The notes under the pieces: generated by a model
What the model was told of the DNA's origin: nothing
Databases searched by the model: none
The model's input: only the letters and a program-made list of their open reading frames with translations
NCBI GenBank assembly: GCA_905198475.1
Contig: CAJKCQ010000069.1
Coordinates: 1-10,840 of the forward strand
Reading direction: 5' to 3'
Origin: an uncultured Sutterella sp.
GTDB taxonomy: Bacteria; Pseudomonadota; Gammaproteobacteria; Burkholderiales; Burkholderiaceae_F
DNA: 10,840 nucleotides
Position numbers and translations under genes: made by a program
In this document: positions 1-6,450 of the stretch, one piece after another
Numbering within the stretch: the first letter of the stretch is position 1
Layout: each line of letters begins with the position of its first letter

Positions 1-142
1 GCCGGTGCAGACGAAGACCACTTGTGCGCTTTAGGTACAGCTCGCCGATACCGGAAGGGCAAAAGCCCTTGCAGGCCGGCGGGAAAAGCTGAGCGTTGGT
101 CAAGTGGAGAATTCCCGTCCTTCAGGGCGGGGAGTGCGTCAA
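1..142 (+). mobile_element. Right end of an IS200/IS605-type element (partial)
   Basis: The end of this stretch matches the usual right-end architecture of IS200/IS605-family elements carrying tnpB. A perfect 7-bp stem (CCCGTCC at 114-120 with GGGCGGG at 125-131, one G-U pair) closes a TTCA loop. It is followed by GGGGAGTGCGTCAA, resembling the common GGGGAGGATGTCAA terminus, with TCAA at 139-142 as the probable cleavage end. The body of the element would lie to the left of the window. No convincing TnpB C-terminal zinc-finger residues are readable here, so the coding end is either outside the window or decayed. Recognition is by motif memory only; no database comparison was made. Confidence 0.62.
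45..142 (+). ncRNA. Putative 3' part of a TnpB omega RNA (reRNA)
   Basis: Two hairpins occur in series. The first is AAGGGC-AAAA-GCCCTT at 55-70, with CCGG at 51-54 and 76-79 able to form an outer stem. The second is the CCCGTCC/GGGCGGG terminal hairpin at 114-131. In IS200/IS605 elements the omega RNA is transcribed through the 3' end of tnpB, ends its scaffold at the right-end hairpin, and takes its guide from the flanking DNA directly after the element. Here the guide would start at 143 (GCACGACTGCAGGCGC). Whether it is still transcribed or has a functional TnpB partner cannot be seen from this window. Confidence 0.45.
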
Positions 143-222
143 GCACGACTGCAGGCGCCGGCCCTCCGCCCGAAGAGCCGCTGTCCGCGGCGGGAAATAC
201 GAAAAACAAGGATCCAAAAGAA

Positions 223-1560
223 ATGACTACTGAACGCATCACCTGGACGAGCCGCATCGGGTTCGTGCTCGCGAGCGCGGGCGCGGCCGTCGGTCTCGGA
301 GCCATCTGGAAGTTCCCGTACATGGCGGGAACGAACGGCGGAAGCGTCTTCCTCTTCCCCTACATTCTCCTCACATTCACGGTGGGCCTCGCGCTCCTCA
401 TCGCCGAAACCGCCCTCGGGCGCCTCGGGCGCGGCGGCATCGTCACGACCTACCGGCGGTTGGCCGGCCCGCTCTTTCTGCCCGCGGGCTACCTTGGCGT
501 CCTCACGGGCTTTCTCGTCCTGTCGTTTTATTCCGCGATCGGCGGCTGGACGCTCTCCTACTTCTGCGAAGCGCTCGTGGGCCAGGGCCTCATCACGGAC
601 CAGTCGCTCCTCGGCGCCCACTTCGCCGAATTCACCGCCAACCCGGTGACGGCGTTGGGCTTCCAGTGGCTCTTCCTGCTCCTCAACGGCCTCATCGTCG
701 CCTTCGACGTGACGAAGGGGATTGAGCGCGTCTCGAAGATCCTGATGCCGCTCCTCTTCATCCTGATGCTCGTGATCATCGTGCGCGGGCTGATGCTCCC
801 CGGAGCGATGGAGGGCGTGAAGTTCCTCTTCAAGTTCGACCCCGAGGCCTTCACCTTCGCGGGGCTCCTGCAGGCGATGGGCTTCACCTTCTTCTCGCTC
901 TGCGTCGGGTGCGGCTGCATGATGACCTACGGCTCCTACCTCGACCAGAAGACGAACCTCGTGCGCTCGTGCGTCTGGATCGCCTTCCTCGCCGTCGTCG
1001 CATCGCTCATGGGCGGCCTGATGGTGATGCCCTCGGTCTTCGCCTTCGGGCTTGATCCGACCGCGGGCCCAGGCCTCACCTTCATCACGATGCCCGCCGT
1101 CTTCGCGCAGATGCCCGCCGGACAGCTCTTCGCGGTGATGTTCTACCTCTGCCTCACCGTCGCGGCGATCACCTCCTCGGTCTCGATGATCGAGATCATC
1201 GTCGCCTACCTTGTGGATGAAAAGGGCATGAGCCGTCCGAAGGCCTCGGTCGTCTCGACGATCGCGCTCGCGGTCGTGGGGGCGCTGCCGTGCCTCTCCT
1301 TCGGCGTCCTCTCGGACGTGAAGTTCTTCGGCTCGAAGACCTTCTTCGACGTCTTCGACTTCTTCACGAGCAACCTGTCGCTGCCGATCGGCGGCCTCGT
1401 GATCCTCTTCCTCGCGGGCAACCACTGCTGGAAGCGCGTGAGCGCGGACATCACGGGGGGCATGCCGGTGAGCGAGGCGTGGATGCGGGCGCTGCGCTTC
1501 ACGATGTGCGTGCTCTCGCCCATCCTCGTGATCGCGGTGCTGATCTCGGGCCTTCTTTGA
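223..1560 (+). CDS. NSS-family sodium-dependent amino-acid-type transporter, copy 1
   Basis: This is a 445-residue inner-membrane symporter of the neurotransmitter:sodium symporter (NSS/SNF) family, which imports amino acids or related amines with Na+. The TM1 signature GLGAIWKFPYMAGTNGG lies at residues 24-40. The unwound TM6 segment is FFSLCVGCG at 223-231, and TM8 has AAITSSVS at 314-321, matching the Na2-site Thr and Ser of LeuT. The length fits the 11-helix bacterial subgroup (MhsT, Tyt1) that lacks helix 12. I chose ATG 223 because the family signature begins right after it and AAGGA lies at 208-212; the upstream in-frame reading is IS and flank sequence. The pocket position equal to LeuT Phe259 is Cys230, and Ser256 is Cys227, both different from the two neighbours. 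The LeuT Na1 ligand Asn27 is replaced by Ala27. Substrate is unknown. Confidence 0.93.
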   Translation: MTTERITWTSRIGFVLASAGAAVGLGAIWKFPYMAGTNGGSVFLFPYILLTFTVGLALLIAETALGRLGRGGIVTTYRRLAGPLFLPAGYLGVLTGFLVLSFYSAIGGWTLSYFCEALVGQGLITDQSLLGAHFAEFTANPVTALGFQWLFLLLNGLIVAFDVTKGIERVSKILMPLLFILMLVIIVRGLMLPGAMEGVKFLFKFDPEAFTFAGLLQAMGFTFFSLCVGCGCMMTYGSYLDQKTNLVRSCVWIAFLAVVASLMGGLMVMPSVFAFGLDPTAGPGLTFITMPAVFAQMPAGQLFAVMFYLCLTVAAITSSVSMIEIIVAYLVDEKGMSRPKASVVSTIALAVVGALPCLSFGVLSDVKFFGSKTFFDVFDFFTSNLSLPIGGLVILFLAGNHCWKRVSADITGGMPVSEAWMRALRFTMCVLSPILVIAVLISGLL

Positions 1561-1580
1561 TTCCCCGCACCCTCCCTCCC

Positions 1581-1611
1581 CGGGCCGCCCGCCTCGCCGC
1601 GCAGCGGCCCG
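1581..1611. terminator. Inverted repeat after NSS copy 1, possible weak terminator
   Basis: CGGGCCGC at 1581-1588 and GCGGCCCG at 1604-1611 form a perfect 8-bp stem with a 15-base loop, 20 bases after the stop codon at 1560. There is no T tract after the second arm, so intrinsic termination is uncertain. In DNA this GC-rich such repeats also arise by chance. Confidence 0.3.
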
Positions 1612-1643
1612 ATGCGTCTCCGGGGCTCCCCGCGCCGGGCCGC

Positions 1644-1671
1644 GCTTCACCTCCGGCCGCCCGAATACAAT
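1644..1671 (+). promoter_or_regulatory. Candidate sigma-70 promoter for NSS copy 2
   Basis: TACAAT at 1666-1671 matches the -10 consensus in five of six positions and stands out in an otherwise very GC-rich gap. GCTTCA at 1644-1649 is a weak -35 with 16-bp spacing. Transcription would start near 1678, giving a leader of about 30 bases that contains the GGAAG ribosome-binding site (1696-1700) ahead of ATG 1708. Confidence 0.5.
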
Positions 1672-1707
1672 CTGCGGCTTCTCCCCGAAAAATTCGGAAG
1701 TTCATAC

Positions 1708-3054
1708 ATGCCTCAGGCTCAACAACGCTCCGCCTGGTCCTCGCGGCTCGGCTTCATCCTCGCCTCGGCGGGCTCCGCCGTCGGGCTCGGCGCCATCTGG
1801 AAGTTCCCCTACATGGCCGGCACGAACGGCGGGTCGATCTTCATGCTCCCGACCATCGCCTTCTCGCTCACGATCGGGCTCGCGCTCCTCACGGCCGAAA
1901 TGTGCATGGGGCGCGCCGCCCGCGGCGGCGCAGGAACGGCGTACCTGAAGCTCGGCGGCCCCCTCTGGCGGCCAGTGGGCCTCATCTCGGTCATCACGGG
2001 CGCGCTCGTCCTCGGCTTCTACTCGGTCGTGGGCGGTTGGTGCGCCCACTACCTGATCGAGGCGCTCATGGGGCGCGCGACCGTCACCGACCCCTCGACG
2101 ATGCGCGCGGCGTTTGAAGCCTTCAGCTCCGACCCGGTGCAGTCCGTGGGCGCGCACGTGATCTTCCTCACGGCAACGGCCGCCGTGGTGCTCTGCGGCG
2201 TCGAGAAGGGCATCGAGCGCGTGGGCAAGGTCCTGATGCCGCTCCTCTTCATCCTGATGCTCGTCCTCATCGTGCGCGGACTCATGCTCCCCGGGGCGAT
2301 GGAGGGCGTGAAGTTCCTCTTCCGCCCGGACCCGGAGGCCTTCACGGGCGAGGCGCTTCTGAACGCCATGGGGTTCGCGTTCTTCTCGCTCTCCGTGGGG
2401 TCGGGCTCGATGATGAACTACGGGAGCTACCTCTCGGAGCGCGTGAGCGTGGGGCCCTCGACGGCGTGGATCGTGCTCCTCGCCGTCCTCGCCTCGATTC
2501 TGGGCGGATTGATGATCATGCCGGCCGTCTTCGCCTTCGGGCTTGCGCCCGACGCGGGTCCCGGGCTCACCTTCGCGACGATGCCCGCCGTCTTCGGCCG
2601 CATGCCCTTCGGCGACCTCTTCGCCGTCGCCTTCTACGCCTGCCTCTTCGTCGCGGCGCTCACCTCGTCCATTTCGATCCTCGAGATGAGCGCGCAGCAC
2701 TTCGTGGACCGCTGGGGCTTCTCGCGGCGCGCGGCGGTGCTGATGGTCTCCTCGGTCCTCGGCGTGGTCGGCGTCTTCTGCGCGCTCTCCTTCGGACCGC
2801 TCGCCGACGTGAAGTTCTTCGGCCGCACGCTCTTCGAGCTGCTCGACTACGCGACCTCCAACATCGGCATGCCGATCGGCTGCCTGGGGCTCTCGGCGGT
2901 GTCGTGCTTCGTCGCCTGGCGCACGACGAAGACGCAGCTCTCGGCGAACGCCTCCTGGAGCCCCGCTATGCTCACGGCCTTCCGGTTCTTCGCGGGCGTC
3001 CTCGCTCCGATCGTGATCCTCATCGTCGCGGCGAAGGGCATCGGCCTCATTTAA
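1708..3054 (+). CDS. NSS-family sodium-dependent amino-acid-type transporter, copy 2
   Basis: A 448-residue paralogue of its neighbours in the NSS family, predicted in the inner membrane with about 11 helices. Residues 26-42 carry GLGAIWKFPYMAGTNGG. TM6 has FFSLSVGSG at 225-233, and TM8 has AALTSSIS at 316-323 with the Na2-site Thr and Ser kept. The residue equal to LeuT Phe259 is Ser232, against Cys in copy 1 and Ala in copy 3, which argues for a different substrate. TM6 is followed by MMNYGSY, where copies 1 and 3 have Thr instead of Asn. ATG 1708 is preceded by GGAAG at 1696-1700 with 7-base spacing; the open frame reaching back to 1612 lacks family similarity. The loop after TM5 is almost identical to copy 1 (LMLPGAMEGVKFLF), so these two are probably the closest pair. 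Substrate is unknown. Confidence 0.93.
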   Translation: MPQAQQRSAWSSRLGFILASAGSAVGLGAIWKFPYMAGTNGGSIFMLPTIAFSLTIGLALLTAEMCMGRAARGGAGTAYLKLGGPLWRPVGLISVITGALVLGFYSVVGGWCAHYLIEALMGRATVTDPSTMRAAFEAFSSDPVQSVGAHVIFLTATAAVVLCGVEKGIERVGKVLMPLLFILMLVLIVRGLMLPGAMEGVKFLFRPDPEAFTGEALLNAMGFAFFSLSVGSGSMMNYGSYLSERVSVGPSTAWIVLLAVLASILGGLMIMPAVFAFGLAPDAGPGLTFATMPAVFGRMPFGDLFAVAFYACLFVAALTSSISILEMSAQHFVDRWGFSRRAAVLMVSSVLGVVGVFCALSFGPLADVKFFGRTLFELLDYATSNIGMPIGCLGLSAVSCFVAWRTTKTQLSANASWSPAMLTAFRFFAGVLAPIVILIVAAKGIGLI

Positions 3055-3061
3055 CGGCCGG

Positions 3062-3071
3062 TTGCTAAACT
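3062..3071 (+). promoter_or_regulatory. Candidate extended -10 promoter for NSS copy 3
   Basis: TTGCTAAACT at 3062-3071 contains TG-N-TAAACT, an extended -10 form. No good -35 box is visible at 16-18 bp upstream, as is tolerated with extended -10 promoters. The same ten bases occur on the minus strand at 9554-9563 upstream of the secreted-protein gene, which supports a promoter role. The predicted leader would be about 100 bases and contains a small hairpin, CCTCCG-GACC-CGGAGG, at 3115-3130. Confidence 0.4.
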
Positions 3072-3180
3072 TCTCGGCCTGGACGACCCACTCATCCCTC
3101 CACTCCCCGCGCGCCCTCCGGACCCGGAGGCGTCGCGCCCGGAGCGGCGCCTCAATACTCAACCTCTCTCACAGCACACC

Positions 3181-4518
3181 ATGTCGCAGACCGCGTCCAC
3201 CGGAAGCTGGGGCTCCCGCCTCGGCTTCATTCTCGCCTCCGCCGGCTCAGCCGTCGGCCTCGGCGCCATCTGGAAGTTCCCCTACATGGCCGGCACGAAC
3301 GGCGGCGCCGTCTTCATGCTGCCCTTCATCTTCTTCACGCTCACCGTAGGCGTGGCGCTCCTCATCGCTGAATTCGCGATGGGCCGCGCCGGGCGCCAGG
3401 GCGCCGTGGGTAGCCTCAACCGCGTCGCCGGCCGCCCCTGGGGCGTCTTCGGCGGGATCGGCGTCTTCACGGTCTTCCTGATCCTCTCCTTCTATTCGGT
3501 CGTGGGCGGCTGGTGCCTCAAGTACCTCTGGGACGCCGTGCTGGGCAACGGCCTCATCACCGACACCAAGGAGCTGGGCACCTACTTCGGCGGCTTCGTC
3601 TCGAACGCCGTGGACTCCTACGGCTACCTGCTCCTCTTCCTCGCCCTCACGGCCTACGTCGTCGTGAACGGCATCGAGAAGGGGATCGAGCGCGTCTCGA
3701 AGATCCTGATGCCCGCGCTCTTCATCCTGATGCTCGTCCTCATCGTGCGCGGCGTGACGCTCCCGGGCGGCTGGAAGGGGGTTGAGTTCCTCTTCACGCC
3801 CCGTTGGGAGGACTTCACGGGAAGCGCGCTCTTCAACGCGATGGGCTTCTGCTTCTTCTCGCTCTCCCTGGGCGCGGGCACGATGATCACGTACGGCTCC
3901 TACCTCAACCCGAAGACGGACCTGCCCTCGTCGGTCGGCTGGGTCGCCTTCCTCGCGATCCTCGCGGCGATTCTGGGCGGCCTCATGGTGATGCCGGCCG
4001 TCTTCGCCTTCAACCTCGACCCGGCCGCGGGCCCGGGGCTCACCTTCGTGACGATGCCCGCCGTCTTCGCGCAGATGCCCTTCGGCCATGGGTTCGCCGT
4101 CGCCTTCTACGCCTGCCTCGTGGTGGCCGCGCTCTCCTCCTCCGTCTCGATGCTTGAAGCCTGCGCCGCGCTCCTCACGCAGGAGGCGGGGCTCACCCGC
4201 AAGAACGCGATCCTCGCGACGCTCGTCGGGTGCGCCGTCGTCGGCTGGGCCGCGAACATGAGCTTCGGCTCCTGGTCCGAAGTGAAGTTCTTCGGCAAGA
4301 ACGTCTTCGACATCCTTGACTACGTCACCTCGAACGTCGGCATGCCGCTCTCGTCCTTCGGCATCGCGATCGCCGCGGCCTGGATCGCCTGGCCCACGAC
4401 GGCGCGCGAGTTGCAGAGCGTGCGCACCTATCCGGCCCCGACGCTCGCCTTCGTGCGCATCCTGATCGGCTTCTTCGCGCCGCTCTTCGTCGCCGTGGTG
4501 GCGCTCGGCTCCCTGTGA
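3181..4518 (+). CDS. NSS-family sodium-dependent amino-acid-type transporter, copy 3
   Basis: The third tandem NSS transporter, 445 residues, inner membrane, about 11 helices. GLGAIWKFPYMAGTNGG lies at 26-42, the TM6 unwound segment FFSLSLGAG at 225-233, and AALSSSVS in TM8 at 316-323, where the Na2-site Thr is replaced by Ser319. The LeuT Phe259 position is Ala232, the smallest of the three copies, suggesting room for a bulkier side chain. It differs from copies 1 and 2 in the loop after TM5 (VTLPGGWKGVEFLF). The start at ATG 3181 is fixed by alignment with copy 2 (SxWxSRLGFILASAGSAVGLG), but no Shine-Dalgarno sequence precedes it; the last 30 bases before the ATG are C/A/T-rich and nearly free of G. 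Substrate is unknown. A strong hairpin follows the stop. Confidence 0.93.
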   Translation: MSQTASTGSWGSRLGFILASAGSAVGLGAIWKFPYMAGTNGGAVFMLPFIFFTLTVGVALLIAEFAMGRAGRQGAVGSLNRVAGRPWGVFGGIGVFTVFLILSFYSVVGGWCLKYLWDAVLGNGLITDTKELGTYFGGFVSNAVDSYGYLLLFLALTAYVVVNGIEKGIERVSKILMPALFILMLVLIVRGVTLPGGWKGVEFLFTPRWEDFTGSALFNAMGFCFFSLSLGAGTMITYGSYLNPKTDLPSSVGWVAFLAILAAILGGLMVMPAVFAFNLDPAAGPGLTFVTMPAVFAQMPFGHGFAVAFYACLVVAALSSSVSMLEACAALLTQEAGLTRKNAILATLVGCAVVGWAANMSFGSWSEVKFFGKNVFDILDYVTSNVGMPLSSFGIAIAAAWIAWPTTARELQSVRTYPAPTLAFVRILIGFFAPLFVAVVALGSL

Positions 4519-4532
4519 CTCCCGCCAAGCGC

Positions 4533-4557
4533 CTCCCGCGAGCGACGCTTGCGGGAG
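4533..4557. terminator. Strong hairpin after NSS copy 3, probable terminator or attenuator
   Basis: CTCCCGCGAGC at 4533-4543 pairs with GCTTGCGGGAG at 4547-4557, giving 11 pairs including one G-U and a three-base loop. It starts 14 bases after the stop codon at 4518. Only a pyrimidine-rich CCTCCCGTCCTCTTC follows instead of a true T tract, so it may attenuate rather than stop transcription into the downstream pair. It lies just upstream of, and does not include, the next ribosome-binding site. Confidence 0.5.
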
Positions 4558-4578
4558 AGCCTCCCGTCCTCTTCAGTT

Positions 4579-4585
4579 GAGGTGA
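4579..4585 (+). promoter_or_regulatory. Ribosome-binding site that sets the start at 4591
   Basis: GAGGTGA is a near-perfect anti-16S match, 5 bases ahead of ATG 4591. It decides the start against the longer reading that begins at TTG 4549 inside the hairpin arm. Confidence 0.75.
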
Positions 4586-4590
4586 CTCGC

Positions 4591-5022
4591 ATGACCCAAC
4601 AGACCCCCGCCTCGAACGACTCTCTTCTGCGCGCCGAGACCCTCGGCGGCGGCCACGGCTGCCTCGACCGGACGGTCGCGGCGGAGTGGCGCGCGCACCG
4701 CGGACTCTGGCTCGGCGCGATCGTCTTCGCCTTCGTCCTCTCCTTCGTGCTCGCCTGGGTGCAGGGCGCGCACCCCTACTGGGCGGGCGCCCTGTACAAC
4801 CTCGCCTGCGCGCTGCTGCTCGTCGCCTTCGCCGCGGGCTTCGCCCTCCTTCTCGTCTGGCGCCACATCCGCGGGCTCTCGACGCGCCTTCACTTTGAAG
4901 AGCGCCGCCGGTTCCTCGAGGAGGCGGGCCTCGGCATGCTCAAGTACCTCGGGGGCGTCGTCGCCGCGGTGATCATCGCCGAAGCCGTGATCTACCTCCT
5001 CCCGCGCCTGGTGCTCGGCTGA
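4591..5022 (+). CDS. Small three-helix membrane protein of unknown function
   Basis: A 143-residue protein I do not recognise. A short hydrophilic N-terminus (about 1-36) contains GGGHGCLDRTVAAEWRAHR. Three hydrophobic segments follow at about 39-58, 65-90 and 117-138. Between the second and third is a basic and acidic amphipathic stretch, RHIRGLSTRLHFEERRRFLE (91-110), likely cytoplasmic. The start is well supported by GAGGTGA at 4579-4585. Its TGA overlaps the next ATG by one base (TGATG at 5020-5024), so translation of the methyltransferase is probably coupled to this gene. It could be a conserved family member carried along with that gene in related species; the sequence gives no catalytic motif. 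It is clearly coding, since hydrophobic segments, codon bias and ribosome-binding site agree. Confidence 0.82.
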   Translation: MTQQTPASNDSLLRAETLGGGHGCLDRTVAAEWRAHRGLWLGAIVFAFVLSFVLAWVQGAHPYWAGALYNLACALLLVAFAAGFALLLVWRHIRGLSTRLHFEERRRFLEEAGLGMLKYLGGVVAAVIIAEAVIYLLPRLVLG

Positions 5023-6446
5023 TGGCGAAGCGCCCTCAACCCGCACCCGCCCTGAGGCGCGCCGAAGGGCTCCCCGTCACGGGGCTTGACCCTTCGGGAG
5101 CGGGCGTCGCCGTGACGCCCGAGGGCCTCGAGGTCCTCATTCCCGGCGCGCTTCCCGGCGCGCGCGTCTCCTTCGACTACCAGCCGCCCCGCCCGGGCGG
5201 CCGGCGCGGGCTCGCCGCAGGCTTCACGGAGCTCGAACCTTCGCCCGACCTCGACCCCGCGCGCTGCCCGCTCGCGGGCGAGTGCGGCGGCTGTCCCGCG
5301 GGGCGGCTCGCCTACGCACGCGAGCTCGCCCTCAAGACCCAGACGCTCGTCGTGAAGCCCCTTGTCGAAGCGGGCTTCACGGCGACGCTCGTCCGCGCCC
5401 CCATCGGACACCCCGGGGATCGGCGCACGGGCTGGCGCAACAAAGCGGTCCTCTACCCCGGCCTCATCGGGGGCGAACCGCACTTCGGCTACTACCGTGC
5501 AAGAAGCCAGGAGCTCGTCGCCGCCGAATCCTGCCCCCAGACGCCCGTCTGGATGGGCGAGGCCGCGCGCAGCTTGGCGCCGCTGCTCCTCGATGCCGAC
5601 CTCTCACCCTGGCGCGAAGCGGACGACGCGGGAGCGCTCCGGGCGCTGCTGCTGCGTGAGGCGCCCGGCACGGGCGAGCGCCTCGCCGCGCTCGTGATGC
5701 GCCGGCTTCCCGCAGATCCCCGGGCCGCGGAGGCGCTCTTCGAGCGCGTGCGCGCGGCGCTCCGCCCCCACGGCCTCACCTCGCTTCTCATCAACCTCCA
5801 CGAGGCTCCGGGGAGCGCCGTGCTCTCCTTTGCGCCGGACGCAACGCGCGTCGTCGACGGGCGCGCGACGATCCGCGCGGACTGGATGGGCCTCTCCTTC
5901 GAAGTGGGCGCGCAGACCTTTCTCCAGGTGAACACCCCGCAAACGCCCGTCCTCTACCGGACGGCGCTCGACGCACTGGAAGTCGCCCCGGAGGACCGCG
6001 TGCTCGACCTCTACTGCGGCGTGGGCACCCTCACGCTTCTCGCGGCGCGGCGCGCCCGCGAAGCCTTCGGCGTCGAGCGGGTCGAGGCGTCGATCGCCTG
6101 CGCGCGCGAAAACGCCCGCGTGAACGGCCTCGAAAACGCCCGCTTCACCGCCGCCCCCGTGGAGAAGCTCCTCGCGTCGGGCCTGCCCGACGGCTGGCGG
6201 CCCACCGTCGTGATCGCGGACCCCGCGTACCAGGGACTCGCGGGCGGAGCGGCGGAGTCGCTCGCGCAGCTTCTCGCAGCCTCGGGCGCGAGGCGCCTCG
6301 CCTACGTCTCCTGCAATCCGAAGAGCTTCGCGCGCGACGCGCGGGTGCTCTGCGCTCGGGGCATGACGCTGCGTTCGGTGACGCCGGTGGACATGTTCCC
6401 CGGCGCGATGCACCTCGAGGTGGTCGGGGTGTTCGAGCGCGCCTGA
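5022..6446 (+). CDS. rlmD: RlmD-like 23S rRNA (uracil-5-)-methyltransferase
   Basis: A 474-residue SAM-dependent RNA m5U methyltransferase of the TrmA/RlmC/RlmD family, acting on rRNA in the cytoplasm. The N-terminal part (about 15-70) looks like a TRAM RNA-binding domain. Cys82, Cys88, Cys91 and Cys171 match the [4Fe-4S] ligands of RlmD/RlmC, which TrmA lacks. FLQVN is at 300-304 and the SAM motif DLYCGVG at 329-335. The nucleophile Cys431 sits in VSCNP, and the base Glu466 lies in HLE, as in E. coli RlmD. The usual DPPR/DPAR motif reads DPAYQG at 400-405, losing the Arg. MFPH reads MFPG. RlmD (U1939) is favoured over RlmC (U747) by the Cys cluster, the length and the HLE ending, but the exact target nucleotide is inferred. 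The ATG overlaps the stop of the upstream small membrane gene. Confidence 0.85.
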   Translation: MAKRPQPAPALRRAEGLPVTGLDPSGAGVAVTPEGLEVLIPGALPGARVSFDYQPPRPGGRRGLAAGFTELEPSPDLDPARCPLAGECGGCPAGRLAYARELALKTQTLVVKPLVEAGFTATLVRAPIGHPGDRRTGWRNKAVLYPGLIGGEPHFGYYRARSQELVAAESCPQTPVWMGEAARSLAPLLLDADLSPWREADDAGALRALLLREAPGTGERLAALVMRRLPADPRAAEALFERVRAALRPHGLTSLLINLHEAPGSAVLSFAPDATRVVDGRATIRADWMGLSFEVGAQTFLQVNTPQTPVLYRTALDALEVAPEDRVLDLYCGVGTLTLLAARRAREAFGVERVEASIACARENARVNGLENARFTAAPVEKLLASGLPDGWRPTVVIADPAYQGLAGGAAESLAQLLAASGARRLAYVSCNPKSFARDARVLCARGMTLRSVTPVDMFPGAMHLEVVGVFERA

Positions 6447-6450
6447 GGCG

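Noticed and set aside
1..92. Remaining TnpB C-terminal coding sequence
   Set aside because: None of the three plus-strand frames shows the CxxC zinc finger or the DxNAAxNI motif, so I annotate only the element end and RNA structure.
22..222. N-terminal extension of symporter copy 1 upstream of ATG 223
   Set aside because: It would translate the IS hairpin and flank, has no similarity to the NSS N-terminus, and the proper ribosome-binding site lies at 208-212.
139..1650. A 503-codon open frame on the minus strand opposite symporter copy 1, with similar ones opposite copies 2 and 3
   Set aside because: The translations are rich in Arg, Glu, His and Asp with no domain, as expected for the complement of GC-rich membrane-protein codons. 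The plus-strand frames carry clear NSS signatures.
223..4518. The symporter triplet as part of a defence or secondary-metabolite cluster
   Set aside because: No biosynthetic, nuclease or toxin gene is adjacent. The neighbours are housekeeping genes, and tandem transporters fit plain paralogue expansion.
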